DNA of 49,165 bases from Hofstenia miamia (lineage: Eukaryota; Xenacoelomorpha; Acoela): assembly GCA_004352715.1 (NCBI GenBank), contig SCFE01000065.1:1011734-1060898 (forward strand). The letters are read 5' to 3'. Shown in pieces: positions 46,231 to 49,165 of the stretch (position 1 is the stretch's first letter; every line of letters begins with the position of its first letter). A program made the position numbers and the translations under genes. The notes beneath the pieces were generated by a model. The model made no database searches, was not told the origin of the DNA, and saw only the letters and a list, made by a program, of their open reading frames with translations.

Positions 46231-49145
46231 ATACCTCTTTTGTTACATTTTTGGCAGTTCATAGTGCCAAGTAAAGCTTTTAAACAAAAATACGAGGTGA
46301 AAATATTTTGTTGGACTTAGAAAATTTGCTGTTGATTTATTCCAAATAAAATTTGCTAAGGAAATTATAGACTCGCATATATTTTTTTAAAATGGGAAAG
46401 TTGATTTTAGATTGAACTTTAAGTGTATATAATTGCAGATGTCAAATTCAACATGATGATTTTAGTTTGGAGGAAAAGCTTCCAGTGTAGAAAATATGTA
46501 GTACAGTTTTGTGTATAATAAACAATTAAACATACGAGATTAAAAATCGATAAATAGGCCAAAAATAGGAAGCAATTGGTGTTGTTGTTTTGCAGAGTAC
46601 CTGAAATGTGAATTATATGCAGATTTAAAGCAGTTTTATAAATTACTATTACATATTTGTAAAATAATATGTGCAGAAGAGGCGTAGAATGTTATTAAAA
46701 TAATATTTGATTTGATTGTTTATGAAACATTGCCCAAAGGCATCAATATAAATAAATATCAGCAGAATAATTATCAGTGGATGTTTTATTCATGACCGTT
46801 GAAATTACGGACTAGCTCTATAACTTCATTTTAGAAGGACGATTCAGTGTTTGGGCAAACTAATTCCCAAAGATTTAGACTCCAATTCTTTAAACATTTA
46901 CAATTACATCACAACGCATTACGAATGAGAATTAATTCGAAACTAAGCAGTTGACAGGAATTTGCAGGAGTAGAGAAACCCGTAACCCACCCTTTGCAAT
47001 TGTTCATTGAATCTTTAACACAATCTAGAAAATCAATGTTTTGAAAACCCAATCTTTTCAAGATTTGATTGGTATGCAAATCTGTAATGCTAGCAATAAA
47101 ATCTTATTGCCCACTTTGAATTTTCATTGCATAGAGGTTCATTTGACGTGTGAGTAGAGAAAGCCCTGTTGTAACTCAAATTTGTTACTTTAGAGAAATT
47201 AAGATTCGTTGTGTTTAGAACGATTTGCCTGCCAAACACAGACTGGTCCAATTTTGCTGGGAAAATCTCCTTTATATTAGAATTATCAATAATTCATAAT
47301 TAAATCAAGTTCTTCAACATACAGGAATGTAAATTTTGAAATCCAAAGGTGTGTGGATTTACAATAAAACCGGTGATGAAAAATCCTTAATCAACTTTGT
47401 GCTAAATGGAGATTGCTTATTTTTAAGGTAAAATATTTCATAGTAAATATGAAGTCGAAAACGAAACATGAATCTAAAACTAGAGAAAAGTTCTTACTAG
47501 TTCTAAATAAATGCCCATCGATGGCATTGAAGTAGCTAATTGAAAAAGATTATTTCACCTGTTAATGGGTGAAGATTTAGCGGAAATAACCAGAGGGGGC
47601 ACATTAGACGGCGATTGATAGACACCACTAAATTCAGAGCTCAAATTGAACAGCTTAAATCCCCCGAAATAACTTTATTTAAGAAATTAATTTAGAAACT
47701 ATCTCTATTGATTATTAGGTCACGATGAACCATGATTTAGATGTGGAACTTTTTAAAAATCAACTACGAAACGTTAGATGGATAAAAAGAAATCTAATTA
47801 AAACAAGGGCAAAAGACAAATTGTTGATGATGCTGATATGATATTATAAAGAACAACCAGACCTTAAAGGCTTCAATAGAAAATTACAAGCAGTTGCATT
47901 GCATTTAAAAGATTAATAGTGATATCTATTTAGAAAAATTTCAAATCCGTTAGCATGCACTGAAAACAAATAATGATATTCCAAATTGCAATAAGGATCA
48001 AATCACATAAAGAAATCAATAGTGATCCACTGTTGAAATCTTGCTTGAAACTATGGAGAACTATTGAATAAATGTTATAAATAAATGGAAAAATGCAAAC
48101 AAATAAACTACACTTAGATTTAGTAGATCGGAAGTACTTAATTAAAAATTCTATTATTTATTAGTTAATACTGAGAAGAACAGTTTTAAGTTATATTTGA
48201 AAGGTTCTCTAAACTTCGAGAAACTGTACAAGTGTTCTCCAACTATCACTTGATTAACAAAAGTTGCTCATGTTAATAAATCCAGAATCCATTAAGTTCT
48301 CGTTCGGAAATATTGAGAAAGTAAAAATAAGTTAGTTGTATGTGTATAAATAATTTTTTAAGACCGTTAATTAAAATGCGAAAGGTAGCAATTAGGTGAG
48401 CGAAGCATAGAATTTGACATTTGTAAAATGGGAGAACTTCAAATAATTGCATGACGGTAAAAATAGAATTATTTAAAAATTTCATAAACTATGACGACTG
48501 CAATTCCAGTCAAGTTCATGAATAAACACCTTTACAATAACCAGTAAAAAAAGTAATATCTCCATCAGTAAGGTGGACCACTCTATTTTCGATGAGGAAA
48601 TAATACCGGAATCTCTAATTAATTTAAACATTTATTAAAATTTAAAATTAAAAATTTTAAAAACTTAAACAGGCTTAAAAACCAATAAAATATATATTTA
48701 TTATTCTGAAAAGATAAAAAGCTGACCATGTTTTGCAAGAAGTACACCTGAATTGGGCTTTTTCGATTCCGATATAACTTTATGAACGACATTTTTGAAC
48801 TTCACTGGCTTGCGAGAAGTATTTGAACTAGAAGACATGTGGCTTGATTAAAGTTCATAAATCAATTTCTTGATAACATCCTTTAATGTGTAAAAGCGGT
48901 AAATACCAAATTCCTGCGTTTTTAACGAAAGATGGCGTCACACTAACGCTAGATGGCAAATTCATTTAATCCATTGTGTTAAAATTTCCACTTAAAACCT
49001 AAATAAAATGAATTAGTTTGACTGAAAATCGAAATTAATATTTCTAATATTTAGTTTTATCAAAATGAAGACATCATTGACATTCCTTGGCCTACAAGAA
49101 ACACCAAAAGATGTGCACAGCCAATCGCTTCTATTCAAAAGACAC
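46231..49145. other. AT-rich DNA, nothing recognised
   Basis: About 2.9 kb with only short, featureless open frames (for example 48273-48485, minus strand). No RNA gene, repeat pair or element end was recognised. Confidence 0.5.
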
Positions 49146-49165
49146 TCACACACACATATATATAT
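49146..49165. repeat. (CA)n(TA)n microsatellite at the window edge
   Basis: The window ends within a CA run that passes into TA, so the full length of the array is not visible. Confidence 0.85.

Overview
This window is AT-rich, gene-poor eukaryotic DNA. Dense DNA transposons, dinucleotide microsatellites and nine runs of N (about 4.5 kb in total) suggest an animal genome, most likely an arthropod, in a draft scaffold. I find no operons, bacterial ribosome-binding sites, tRNA or rRNA genes, CRISPR arrays, or convincing host exons. Most apparent long reading frames run through N or through (TA)n and are artefacts. I cannot name the species.

Layout. 1-4580 is unrecognised AT-rich DNA with a 1000-N gap and a candidate hAT element (2423-3966). 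4584-4808 is a near-perfect foldback MITE with TAA target duplications. 7105-7479 is a Tc1/mariner-type MITE. 8613-9070 and 45862-46222 are two copies of one hAT MITE family with GC-rich ends. 10610-10902, 13476-13995, 21751-22107 and 31669-31992 are four copies of a second hAT MITE family whose ends read CAGACTTGTCAACGAGC. 22386-23005 and 28549-30433 are copies of a third hAT-like family. The second of these has been split by a Tc1 element (28762-30291) carrying a DD34E transposase gene interrupted by a gap. 24726-25985 is a decayed Tc1 pseudogene with IR/DR-style repeats and a D-35-E spacing. 32785-33181 is an internally deleted hAT element that keeps the last ~50 residues of a transposase. 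27317-27937 may be a solo LTR.

34162-45468 is dominated by a large direct duplication: 34162-38628 and 39629-45468 are near-identical, separated by exactly 1000 N. It may be a true tandem duplication or two haplotypes placed end to end. It contains a local 174-bp tandem repeat present once in the first copy and twice in the second.

There is no pathway to describe. The coherent story is transposition: non-autonomous hAT and Tc1 elements, two transposase relics and one possibly recent Tc1 copy, with nested insertions and target duplications that give relative ages. I did not find a new biological system; the best leads are the nested 28.5-30.4 kb locus, the foldback element and the large duplication.
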